The notes under the pieces are model-generated. The model searched no databases, was not told where the DNA came from, and saw nothing but the letters and a program-made list of their open reading frames with translations. 15,874 bases of DNA from CAYLHQ01 sp964628935 (GTDB lineage Bacteria; Acidobacteriota; Polarisedimenticolia; Polarisedimenticolales; DASRJG01): assembly GCA_964628935.1 (NCBI GenBank), contig CAZVOE010000068.1, positions 1 through 15,874 on the forward strand, read 5' to 3'. Positions 1 to 7,323 of this stretch are shown piece by piece; within the stretch, counting starts at the first letter, position 1, and every line of letters begins with the position of its first letter. Position numbers and translations under genes: made by a program.

Positions 1-2
1 CG

Positions 3-803
3 CCGCACGACGGGGCCCGCCGCCGGATCCTCGGAAACCGGTTCTACCGGCACCTCTCGGCGGGGCTTGCCGGGGTGCTCGAGTACATGGCGGTCGAGCG
101 ACTCTACGAGGTGTTCGAGGAAGGGAGGCACGATCGGATCGTCCTCGACACGCCGCCGACGCGGGAGGCGATCGATCTCCTCGGCGCCCCGCGCCGAATG
201 GTCGGCTTCCTCGACAGCGGGGCGGCCGAGATGGCCAAGCGCACCTGGTTCGACGCGAACGGGAGGCTTCGGGCCACGAAGAGCCTGGGACCGCTCGGGC
301 GGCGGCTCGAGGAACTTCTCGACCGGGTCGTCGGCCTCGATCTCCTCCGGGAGGTCTCGGAATTTTTCCAGGCGTTCGGACCCCTCTACGAGGGGTTCCG
401 GCGCCGCGCCCTCGAGGTGGAAGCGATGCTCCGCGCGCCGGAGACGGCGTTCGTCCTCGTGACGGGGCCCCGGGCGGGCGGCGTTCCGGCGACCGCCTTT
501 TTTGCCCGACGTCTCCTCGAGGACGGCTACCATCTCGCCGCCATCGCGGTGAACCGGGTGCATCCTCCTCCCGAGACCCCGCCCGAAACGCGCCCCGACC
601 CGAACGACGGCCGGGCGCTCCTCGACTGGCTCGGAGCGGCCGACCGGGCGGGTGTCCGAGATCTCCGCGGGCGGATGGCGGGGGGGCCCCCGGTCGTCGA
701 AATCCCGCTCCAGGGGAGCGCTCCCGCGACCCTTCGAGAGGTCGAGTCCCTCGGGGTCCTCCTCGCCTCGGCGTTCCGGGGCGCCGGCCTTGCCGCACCT
801 TGA
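3..803 (+). CDS. ArsA/GET3-like P-loop ATPase, C-terminal part (5' end outside window)
   Basis: The reading frame is open from the left edge, so the start and the Walker A loop lie outside the window. Visible family signs are a stretch reading NRFYRHLSAGLAGVLEYMA near the edge, which resembles ArsA-related ATPases. About 15 residues later comes DRIVLDTPPTREAIDLL, the switch-type segment (DTPPT) with its conserved Asp and Pro, followed by APRRMVGFLDSG. A later RLLEDGYHLAAIAVNRVHP segment matches the usual late strand of the nucleotide-binding fold. This ArsA-related clade in bacteria is usually of unknown cargo; it need not be an arsenite pump, and no arsenic genes are nearby. The TGA stop overlaps the proposed phaR promoter. 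Whether it is co-transcribed with phaR is uncertain because phaR has its own promoter candidate. The family call is fairly sure; the substrate is unknown. Confidence 0.8.
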   Translation, partial: PHDGARRRILGNRFYRHLSAGLAGVLEYMAVERLYEVFEEGRHDRIVLDTPPTREAIDLLGAPRRMVGFLDSGAAEMAKRTWFDANGRLRATKSLGPLGRRLEELLDRVVGLDLLREVSEFFQAFGPLYEGFRRRALEVEAMLRAPETAFVLVTGPRAGGVPATAFFARRLLEDGYHLAAIAVNRVHPPPETPPETRPDPNDGRALLDWLGAADRAGVRDLRGRMAGGPPVVEIPLQGSAPATLREVESLGVLLASAFRGAGLAAP

Positions 804-828
804 CAAAATTGCCGCATCGCGGCATCAT
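800..828 (+). promoter_or_regulatory. Putative phaR promoter with palindromic operator
   Basis: A perfect TTGACA -35 box at 800-805 overlaps the stop of the preceding gene. A 17-nt spacer leads to CATCAT at 823-828, which matches the -10 consensus at four of six positions. A perfect 6-bp inverted repeat, TGCCGC-ATC-GCGGCA (810-824), fills the spacer and touches the -10. Binding there would block RNA polymerase. PhaR proteins of other bacteria repress their own genes and bind TGC/GCA-containing dyads, so autoregulation is a reasonable inference but is not shown here. Confidence 0.5.
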
Positions 829-866
829 GTCCACGGCCGCGTCCCGCGGCGGAAAGGAGGCGGCTC

Positions 867-1337
867 GTGGTCCGCGTCCTCAAGCGCTACGGAAGCCGGA
901 AGCTCTACGACACCGAAGCGAGCCGCTACGCGACGCTCGAAGAGCTGATCGGTTGGATCCGCGGCGGCCAGGAGGTCCGCGTCGTGGACAACGAGACCGG
1001 CGAGGACGTCACCGCCCAGACCCTCACCCAAGTGATTCTCGAACAGGGCCGCCGCGGAGGGTCTTTCCTCAACATCGAGACGCTGCACGAGGTGATCCGC
1101 CGCGGCGAGGAGACGATGCGGGTCGGGGTGGAGCGGCTGCTCGAGGCCGGGCTCGACCGTCTCGGCCCGGTGCGCAAGGCGCGAGAGGAGATGGCGGCGC
1201 TCCGGGACCGAATTGAGGCGTTGGAGAAGACCCTCGTGGACCTCGAAGGTCGCGGGGGAGGGAAGGCCGGGGAGCGACCTCCCCGGCGGCGTGCTTCCCG
1301 CGGCAAGCCGGACGGTTCGGCCGCCGCGGGATCGTAA
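867..1337 (+). CDS. phaR: PHA synthesis regulator PhaR
   Basis: This 156-residue protein opens with the highly characteristic KRYGSRKLYDT...SRYATLEELI segment (about residues 6-30). It continues through VRVVDNETGEDVTAQTLTQVI, the PHB/PHA accumulation regulator DNA-binding domain (residues 4 to about 65). Residues 100-130 are a Leu/Glu-rich probable coiled coil and the tail is Arg/Lys/Gly-rich and probably disordered. Known PhaR proteins repress phasin genes and their own gene, and are titrated away by binding PHA granules. The start is GTG, chosen because GGAGG at 856-860 lies 6 nt upstream and because the family motif begins at once. A phasin gene follows 10 nt after the stop, which fits regulator and target in one operon. 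Confidence 0.92.
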   Translation: MVRVLKRYGSRKLYDTEASRYATLEELIGWIRGGQEVRVVDNETGEDVTAQTLTQVILEQGRRGGSFLNIETLHEVIRRGEETMRVGVERLLEAGLDRLGPVRKAREEMAALRDRIEALEKTLVDLEGRGGGKAGERPPRRRASRGKPDGSAAAGS

Positions 1338-1347
1338 GGAGGCGACC

Positions 1348-1746
1348 ATGCCGAGGAGTCGAACGTCGAAGATGCAGCTCGATGCCGCCGAGACCGCCAA
1401 GAAGATCTGGCTGGCCGGCGTCGGGGCCCTCACCCTCGCCGAGGAGGAGGGCTCGAGGCTCTTCAAGGTCCTCGTCGAGAAGGGGAAGAAGAACGAGGCG
1501 ATGGCCGAATTCCCCGTGGAGACCGCGAGGACGGCGCAGAAGCGGCTCGAGGGGATGTGGGACAGGATCGGCCACGGCCTCGAGGAGCGGGTGCAGTCGG
1601 CGCTCCACCGGATCGGCGTGCCGACCCGCGACGAGATCGCGGGCCTCACGCGACGGGTGGATGCGATGAACCGCGCCCTGTCGCAGAAGCCGACCCGGAA
1701 GCGTCCGGCGCCGAGGCGGAAGGCGGCGACCAGCGCCGAGGCGTAG
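1348..1746 (+). CDS. Phasin, PhaI/PhaF-type granule-associated protein
   Basis: The 132-residue product has the poly(hydroxyalkanoate) granule-associated family pattern. A helix reading KKIWLAGVGALTLAEEEGSRLF (residues 18-39, given here in short) is followed by a second amphipathic helix with Lys/Glu pairs. Then comes VPTRDEIAGLTRRVDAMNRAL (about 91-111), typical of this group, and a short Lys/Arg/Pro/Ala tail (114-132) like the histone-like tails of PhaF. Phasins coat PHA granules and control their size and segregation. The start at ATG 1348 is supported by AAGGAGG at 1336-1342, 5 nt upstream, which overlaps the phaR stop. The open frame extends upstream into phaR, but that part has no family resemblance. 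Confidence 0.88.
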   Translation: MPRSRTSKMQLDAAETAKKIWLAGVGALTLAEEEGSRLFKVLVEKGKKNEAMAEFPVETARTAQKRLEGMWDRIGHGLEERVQSALHRIGVPTRDEIAGLTRRVDAMNRALSQKPTRKRPAPRRKAATSAEA

Positions 1747-1749
1747 TCC

Positions 1750-2958
1750 GTGCCGGCCGCGGAGGGCCGACGGGCGAGCCCGTCCATCGGCCTCGCGCTC
1801 GCGGGGGGAGGCCCGCAAGGGGCGATCTGGGAGATCGGCGCGCTCAGGGCCTTGGACGAGTTCCTGACGGGCGTCGATCTGAACGCGCTCGACGTCTACG
1901 TCGGGGTCAGCGCGGGATCCTTCCTCTCCGCGTTCCTCGCCAACGGGCTGACGCCGGCGCAGCTGTGCCGCGTGGTGCTGAGGAGCGAGTCGGGGGTCCA
2001 CCCGTTCTCGCCCTCCATATTCTTCCGTCCCGCGGCCCGCGAGTGGGTGCGCGGCGGCGTCCGCGCCCCGGGGTTGCTGGCCGAGGGGCTCCTCGACTGG
2101 GTCCGCGAACCGAGACGGGCGAGTCTTCTCGGGTCGCTCGGCAGGCTCGCGCGGTCGATTCCCGTCGCGGTCTTCGACAACGAGCCGATCCGTCGCTACG
2201 TGGCCCGCGCCCTCGATGCCCCGGGGCGCACCGACGATTTCCGGAAGCTCGACCGGCGTCTCGTCGTCGTCGCCGCCGATCTCGAAACGGGCCGTGCGGT
2301 CCGCTTCGGGGAGGGTGGGCTCGACCACGTTCCGATCTCCCTCGCGGTCCAGGCGAGCACGGCGCTGCCCGGCGTGTACCCCCCGGTCCGGATCGACGGC
2401 CGCGAGTACGTCGATGGCGTCCTCCTCAAGACGCTTCACGCCTCGGTCGCCCTCGACCGCGGGGTGGACCTGCTGCTCTGCGTGAATCCCCTGGTCCCGG
2501 TCGACACCGACCGGGCGGCGCGGCGAGGCGCCCCCGTGGGGCACACCGTCCGTGACCTCGGCCTTCCGGCGGTCATGGAACAGACCTTCCGGACGATGAT
2601 TCGCTCGCGGATGGCGGTCGGCATGTCGAGTTACCGTCAGCGTTATCCCGCCGCCGAGATCTTTCTCGTCGAGCCGGACTCCGGAGATCCCGATCTCTTC
2701 TTCCGGAACACGTTCTCCTTCCGCGACCGCGGACAGATCTGTCTTTCGGGCTGGACCGCGACGCGCGAGTATCTCCGCCGGGAGCGCGAGCGGGTGCGGC
2801 CGGCATTCGCTCGTCACGGGATCCGTCTCCGCGAAGATCTGCTCGACGATCCCGACGTTCATTTCTGGGACGGAATCGGGATCGATCCGGAGCAGGGTCG
2901 CGGATCGTCGGCGCGGCGGCTCTCGGTTCTGTTGGACCGCGTGGAGAAGATGCTCTAG
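1750..2958 (+). CDS. Patatin-like phospholipase/acyl hydrolase
   Basis: This 402-residue protein carries the patatin catalytic set. The glycine-rich oxyanion loop LALAGGGPQGAIWEIGALRAL is at about residues 15-35, the nucleophile elbow GVSAG at 52-56 (Ser54), and the catalytic Asp in YVDGV at Asp222. The STALPGVYPP segment lies between them, as in bacterial patatins. About 150 residues after the Asp are poorly conserved and may act in membrane or substrate contact. No signal peptide is visible, so it is probably cytosolic. The GTG start is 3 nt after the phasin stop, with GAGG at 1738-1741 as a weak ribosome site, implying co-translation. Linkage to phaR and a phasin raises the possibility that it acts on PHA granules or their lipids; that is inference, and an ordinary phospholipase is the default. 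Confidence 0.88.
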   Translation: MPAAEGRRASPSIGLALAGGGPQGAIWEIGALRALDEFLTGVDLNALDVYVGVSAGSFLSAFLANGLTPAQLCRVVLRSESGVHPFSPSIFFRPAAREWVRGGVRAPGLLAEGLLDWVREPRRASLLGSLGRLARSIPVAVFDNEPIRRYVARALDAPGRTDDFRKLDRRLVVVAADLETGRAVRFGEGGLDHVPISLAVQASTALPGVYPPVRIDGREYVDGVLLKTLHASVALDRGVDLLLCVNPLVPVDTDRAARRGAPVGHTVRDLGLPAVMEQTFRTMIRSRMAVGMSSYRQRYPAAEIFLVEPDSGDPDLFFRNTFSFRDRGQICLSGWTATREYLRRERERVRPAFARHGIRLREDLLDDPDVHFWDGIGIDPEQGRGSSARRLSVLLDRVEKML

Positions 2959-2999
2959 GGGACGTTGCGTCGTCGAAACAGGGAGCGGAACGTCCCTAG
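2955..2999. repeat. TAGGGGAC-family inverted repeat across convergent stops
   Basis: The left arm CTAGGGGACGTT (2955-2966) and right arm AACGTCCCTAG (2989-2999) pair with a single extra G. The TAG stop of the patatin gene (2956-2958) is in the left arm, and the TAG stop of the minus-strand acyltransferase gene (2996-2998, read as CTA) is in the right arm. It probably serves as a two-way transcript end, although neither side has a long T-run. A closely related element occurs at 14708-14744 and a single-sided copy at 10611-10634. Confidence 0.7.
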
Positions 3000-4114
3000 A
3001 TCTTCCACACGAATTCCCCCTCCTCGAGGCGGCGTTCGTCCGACGGGACGCCGCGCCAGCCGTAGGGGGGGCGTCGCATTTCGCGCAGGAGCGCAAGGAG
3101 CGGCCATCCCAGCGGGACGTAGTACGCGGCGATGTCGAAGTCGCGAAGGATCGCGTGAAGGAGGTTCCGTGCGGGCGGCCGTCGCCGGTTCCGCTCGTGG
3201 CGGATCCAGAGAACCGGCCAGCCCGTAGGGATCAGCTCCGCCGCGCGTCGCAGGTCCTTGAGCAGCGCGCGCCTGAGAGAACGGCCGTGGAAGGGAGCCG
3301 CCCCGTACTTCCGGACGTGCCGGTCGAGGTCGGACTGCATCTTCTCCCGAACCTTCTCCGCGACCGGAACGAACGCGTCGCGAGGGGCGGACGAAGGGTT
3401 CCGGATGCCCATCTCCCGCGCCAACTCCGCAACGTCGATCGGCTCTCCGACGACATAGACGAGACGCGCCGGCAGACTCAACCACCAGATCCACGGCCAC
3501 GTGATCGCGAGGAGGCCGCCGGGCAAGGGAAGGAACGGCACGCGGAACCAGCGCTCCATCCACCGGTCGATCGACGGGATCGTGTACTGGAACGGCACGA
3601 TCCACTCGCCGTTCACGACGTGGATCGGAACGAGGGGGCAGTCGTGTCGCGCCGCGAGGATGAACGAGCCGGTGTGGAACGGCTGGAGGCGATACCGCCG
3701 GTGGAACCCCTTCCCGATGCCGGGGACGCCTTCGGGGAAAACGACGACGCGCTCTTTTCTGGAAAGGAGACGGTCGACGTTGTCGAAGGTGGCGTCGACC
3801 CCTCCCGCCCGCCGCCAGAAGTCGGGGATCCCGAACGGACGCATCCACCAGCGGAGGGCGAGCTCCGGCTCGAACGCGGTCCGAACCTTGTGCCTCGGAT
3901 CTCCTCCGACCCGATGCCACAACACGGCGTCGAGGACCATCGCGTCGAACGGGAAGGCGTTCCCGCTGTGGTTCGCGGCGAAGATCGCCGGACCGGTCTT
4001 CGGAAGGCGCCGCGCCCCGATCAGCCGCGGGCGGAAGTAGTTCTCGAGGAGCGGATCGAAGACCTCGTCGAGGAACGAAACGCACCACTCCGGATCGAGC
4101 CTGTCCCCCGACAT
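2996..4114 (-). CDS. PlsC-type lysophospholipid/glycerol acyltransferase
   Basis: The 372-residue protein has a PlsC-like acyltransferase domain. The block-I segment reads FAANHSGNAFPFDAMVL (His49, Asp57) and block III reads VVVFPEGVPG (FPEG at 126-129). A later PLVPIHVVNGEW strand matches the core of the family. The His-to-Asp gap is seven residues rather than the usual four, so this is a divergent subgroup closer to NHSG-type enzymes. Residues 200-372 are an extra Trp- and Arg-rich region that I do not recognise. Such enzymes transfer fatty acyl groups to lysophospholipids or glycerides at the membrane. The ATG is 1 nt downstream of the UbiB-like gene stop, so it is the last gene of the HMG-CoA reductase operon, probably translated by coupling. 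The exact acceptor is unknown. Confidence 0.82.
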   Translation of the reverse strand: MSGDRLDPEWCVSFLDEVFDPLLENYFRPRLIGARRLPKTGPAIFAANHSGNAFPFDAMVLDAVLWHRVGGDPRHKVRTAFEPELALRWWMRPFGIPDFWRRAGGVDATFDNVDRLLSRKERVVVFPEGVPGIGKGFHRRYRLQPFHTGSFILAARHDCPLVPIHVVNGEWIVPFQYTIPSIDRWMERWFRVPFLPLPGGLLAITWPWIWWLSLPARLVYVVGEPIDVAELAREMGIRNPSSAPRDAFVPVAEKVREKMQSDLDRHVRKYGAAPFHGRSLRRALLKDLRRAAELIPTGWPVLWIRHERNRRRPPARNLLHAILRDFDIAAYYVPLGWPLLALLREMRRPPYGWRGVPSDERRLEEGEFVWKI

Positions 4115-4115
4115 C

Positions 4116-5798
4116 TCACGGACCCCGCCGCCATGCGAGGAGGATCGCGATCGCGAAGAACGCGGACCAGAACGGCCAGGCGACTCCGCTCGACGCCAGG
4201 ATCGCGCCGGCCACGACGCAGAAGCCCGCGAGCAAGGTCGCGCGGACGCCGGTGAGCGGGCTCTCCGGAGGGCGCCGGATGCTCTTCTCGAGGACCTGGA
4301 TCCCCTCCGTCACGAGGAGCGGCGCCTTCACGAGCGCGTCCATGATCTCGGGAGCGCCGCGGATCCCTTCTCGAACGAGGCGCAAGGGGCTGAACTGCGA
4401 GAGGAAAATCCTCTGGATGTGCGGCCTCGACACCTCCGCCACGTCGAACCCGGGCCGCAAGATGTGTCCGACTCCTTCGAAGGTCACGAGCGCCTTGACC
4501 ATCAGGACCATCTCGACGGGGAAGTACATGCGGTAGTGTCCGCCGCGTGCGACCGACTCCAGGATGAGCCGCCCGACCGAGAACTCCTCGAACGTCGCGT
4601 GCCGCCGCCAGCGCCGCCCGATTTCCTCGACCTCGCGCCGGAATCCCGTCGGGTCCCCGTTCGGCCCCGCCTCCGCGAGCGCGGCGAGGTAGCGCGCCGC
4701 GTTCTCGGCGTCCCCCATGACGAGGCAGTAGTAGTAGTAGAGAAGCGTCCGCTTCAGCTCGCCGTCGAAGCGTCCCACCATGCCGAGGTCGATGAAGCCG
4801 ACGCGCGGTCCCGGGAGGATCACGAGGTTTCCCGGATGCAAGTCGGCGTGGAAGAAGCCGTCCCGGTAGAGCATTCGGACGATGGAGGCGGCGCCGAGGT
4901 CGACCAGACGGTCACGGTCTTCCGGCGGTAGAGCGCGCGCCTGTTCTGTGTCGGGTCGGATCCCCTCGAGGGGCTCCATGCAAAGGACGCTCTCGCACGA
5001 ATACGCGCGGTGGATCTTCGGGAAGACGATCTCGGGCATGTCGCGGAAGTTCGACGCGAAGGTCTCCGCGTGGTCGGCCTCGCGCCGGAGGTCGACCTCG
5101 CGCAGGGTGTACTCGCAGAACTCGTCGATGATCCGCCGCGGCCGATAACGCCCGAGCACGAGGTCGAGCCCGCGTCCGAGGAGGCGCAGAAGTCGCGCGT
5201 CGCGCCGGATCGTTTCGGGGATCCCCGGCTTGACGACCTTCAGGATGACGTCGACCCCTTCGACGGTCGTGGCGCGGTGGACCTGAGCGATCGACGCCGA
5301 GCCGATGGGCTCGGGGTCGATCCAGCGAAAGGCTTCCGAAACCGGGCGGCCGAGGCCCTTTTCGATACGCTCCACGAGCGCCTCGAACGGGACGGCGGGG
5401 AGGCGGTCGAGGAGGAGCTTCAGCTCCTCGGTGACCGACGCCGGCAGGAGGTCCTCGCGCAGGCTCAAGATCTGTCCGAGCTTGATGTAGGTCGGCCCGA
5501 GTCTTTCGAGGCGTCGCCTCAGTTGCACCGGGAACGGGAGGCGGGCGAGTTCGGGATCGACCATCCAACGCGCCACCGCGCCGAGGATCCGATGCAGGAC
5601 GAGCGCCCGCGGCCTCTGCCGTTTCCCCTTCGTGACCTCGCGCACCCACGCGGCGTAACCGCCCAGGAGGAGCCCGGCGAAATGGCGCTGCGCGGTGAGG
5701 AAACGTCGCACCGTGCCCGCGGGACGGATGACGGGAGCCGTTTCGAACCGGGCAATCGGCCGCTTCGTCGCGGGAGGGGGCTCAGTGGTTTCGACCAT
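4116..5798 (-). CDS. ABC1/AarF/UbiB-family atypical kinase
   Basis: This 560-residue protein has all the landmarks of the ABC1/UbiB family: KLGQ at 106-109, the loop GSASIAQVH (166-174) in place of the more common AAAS form, and a probable nucleotide-binding Lys in VILKVVKPG. The catalytic loop HADLHPGN is at 317-324 and the metal-binding Asp at 337 in FIDLGM. The last about 45 residues form two hydrophobic helices, as in membrane-anchored UbiB. Family members are needed for ubiquinone and other isoprenoid-lipid synthesis and act as ATPases or kinases at the membrane. The ATG lies 17 nt inside the 3' end of the HMG-CoA reductase gene, so translation is probably coupled. That link to an isoprenoid enzyme supports a prenyl-lipid role; the exact quinone or lipid is not determined. 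Confidence 0.9.
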   Translation of the reverse strand: MVETTEPPPATKRPIARFETAPVIRPAGTVRRFLTAQRHFAGLLLGGYAAWVREVTKGKRQRPRALVLHRILGAVARWMVDPELARLPFPVQLRRRLERLGPTYIKLGQILSLREDLLPASVTEELKLLLDRLPAVPFEALVERIEKGLGRPVSEAFRWIDPEPIGSASIAQVHRATTVEGVDVILKVVKPGIPETIRRDARLLRLLGRGLDLVLGRYRPRRIIDEFCEYTLREVDLRREADHAETFASNFRDMPEIVFPKIHRAYSCESVLCMEPLEGIRPDTEQARALPPEDRDRLVDLGAASIVRMLYRDGFFHADLHPGNLVILPGPRVGFIDLGMVGRFDGELKRTLLYYYYCLVMGDAENAARYLAALAEAGPNGDPTGFRREVEEIGRRWRRHATFEEFSVGRLILESVARGGHYRMYFPVEMVLMVKALVTFEGVGHILRPGFDVAEVSRPHIQRIFLSQFSPLRLVREGIRGAPEIMDALVKAPLLVTEGIQVLEKSIRRPPESPLTGVRATLLAGFCVVAGAILASSGVAWPFWSAFFAIAILLAWRRGP

Positions 5799-7323
5799 AC
5801 GTCTCGTGGCTCGTGACCCAGTCGAGGGAAGAAATCGCGGCCCCGAGGGAAAGTTCGCCGGCGAGCGCCACCCCGGCGACGATCTCCGCCAGCTTGTTGA
5901 CCTTCCCTGGTCCGTGGCATCCCAGGATCTCGAGGCACTCGCGCTGGGCGGGGAGCCCCGTGCCCCCTCCGATCGAGGCGACGATGAGGGAGGGGAGGGT
6001 CAGAGAGACGTACAGGTCTCCGTTCGGCGTGACTTCCGTGTACAGGATCCCTGCCGAAGATTCCGCGACGTTCGCGACGTCCTGGCCGGTGGCGATGAAC
6101 ATCGCGGTGATTCCGTTCGCGGAATGAGCCCCGTTGTTGTTCGCCCCCGCGAGGAAGGCCCCTAAGGTCGCGGCGCTCCAGTGATGGTGGAGCGACTCGG
6201 GATCGACCCGGAGCGTATCCGAGAGCACCGCCTTGGGAATCGTCGCCTCTGCGGTCACCTGCTTGCCGCGGGTGCTCAAGACGTTCACCTGGGAGAATTT
6301 CTTGTCGGTCGCGAGGTTCGACTCCAGGTGGAAGCGGACGACGTCCTCGACCTGACCCAAGATCCACCCGCAAGCCGCGAGAGTCGCCTTTCCGACCATG
6401 TTCTGTCCCGCGGCGTCCCCGGTCGTGTAACAGAAGCGGAGAAAGACGAAGTTGTTCGAGAGGTACGGTTCGATCGCCTTGAGTCGGGTGAAGCGCGAGG
6501 TCGACTCCGCGATGCGGCGGATCGTCTCGAGGTTCTCGGGAATCCAGTCCCGGAAGGCGCGAGCCTCCCTCGCCGACCGGAAGACGAAGACCGGCGCGCG
6601 CTGCATCCCGTCTCCGGTCACCGTGCACGTGACCCCGCCCGACAGGTTGAGAACCTTGATTCCCCGATTGTACGAGGCGACGAGAGCTCCCTCGGTGGTT
6701 GCGAGGGGGATCAGAAAATCGCCGCGCGCGTGTTCGCCGTGGACGCGCAACGGGCCCGCGAGCCCGACCGGGACCTGGACGACGCCGACGAAACTCTCGA
6801 CGTTCCCCCGGGTCTCCGAAGGGTCGAATGCGTAGTGCGGAAGATGGCGCAGGGTCACTCCGGCCGTGGCCTCCGTGAAGCGGAGGCGCTCTTCGACGAT
6901 CCGTTTCGACCAGTCGTCCTCGGGGTCGTGCGGAATCCCTCCGCGACGGGACTCCTCCCGCCCGACGAGCGAGTCCTCGAAGGTGAAGGCGACCGAGCCG
7001 AAGGGGCTCGCCTCGAACTCGAGGGCGACCCGTTGCGCGCCGGGACCGAGGCCGCCCGCCGGTGCGAGGACGTGCACCGTCTTCCGGAGGGGAAGCGGCT
7101 GGGGGGTCGCCGGGGAGATCTCCGTCGCCCGCAGGACTTTTCCCTCGCCGAAGTCGAGACGCAACTGATCGAGAGGCACCTCGTCGTTGTTGATCCGAAG
7201 GAGGGAAAACTGGGTCAGCGTGGCGTCACCCAGCCGGTTCTTGAGGCTGAACCGAACGCCGTTCCCGACCTGCGTGAGGCTTCCCCGTGTGTAGAGTCGC
7301 TTCGTGATCGACGGAGGGATCAT
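5782..7323 (-). CDS. hmgA: Hydroxymethylglutaryl-CoA reductase, class I type
   Basis: The 513-residue enzyme reduces HMG-CoA to mevalonate with NAD(P)H, the committed step of the mevalonate route. The catalytic core (about residues 140-513) shows VQVPVGLAGPL and TTEGALVAS with catalytic Glu211. It also has the cofactor motif as DAAGQN (303-308), DKK with catalytic Lys341, TGQD with Asp415, SIGGGTGLPAQ, and a C-terminal Ser-His pair with His506. DKK and the C-terminal His place it with class I. No membrane anchor is present. Instead, residues 1 to about 125 form a beta-rich soluble domain I cannot name. GGAGGAG (plus-strand 7330-7336) lies 6 nt upstream of the ATG, and the gene leads an operon with the UbiB-like and acyltransferase genes. 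The lengthened N-terminus and the altered DAMGMN motif are unusual. Confidence 0.93.
   Translation of the reverse strand: MIPPSITKRLYTRGSLTQVGNGVRFSLKNRLGDATLTQFSLLRINNDEVPLDQLRLDFGEGKVLRATEISPATPQPLPLRKTVHVLAPAGGLGPGAQRVALEFEASPFGSVAFTFEDSLVGREESRRGGIPHDPEDDWSKRIVEERLRFTEATAGVTLRHLPHYAFDPSETRGNVESFVGVVQVPVGLAGPLRVHGEHARGDFLIPLATTEGALVASYNRGIKVLNLSGGVTCTVTGDGMQRAPVFVFRSAREARAFRDWIPENLETIRRIAESTSRFTRLKAIEPYLSNNFVFLRFCYTTGDAAGQNMVGKATLAACGWILGQVEDVVRFHLESNLATDKKFSQVNVLSTRGKQVTAEATIPKAVLSDTLRVDPESLHHHWSAATLGAFLAGANNNGAHSANGITAMFIATGQDVANVAESSAGILYTEVTPNGDLYVSLTLPSLIVASIGGGTGLPAQRECLEILGCHGPGKVNKLAEIVAGVALAGELSLGAAISSLDWVTSHETYGRNH

Noticed and set aside
1..803. An arsenic resistance operon suggested by the ArsA-like gene
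   Set aside because: No arsB, arsC, arsD or arsR-like gene is visible; the DTPPT-type clade is common in bacteria without arsenic genes.
1069..3096. A 675-codon minus-strand open frame opposite phaR, the phasin and patatin genes
   Set aside because: It is antisense to three well-recognised genes, is full of Arg, Pro and Gly as expected for a GC-rich shadow, and has no motif or ribosome site.
4252..5148. Several plus-strand frames inside the UbiB-like gene
   Set aside because: They lie opposite the conserved kinase motifs and show no domain or ribosome site.
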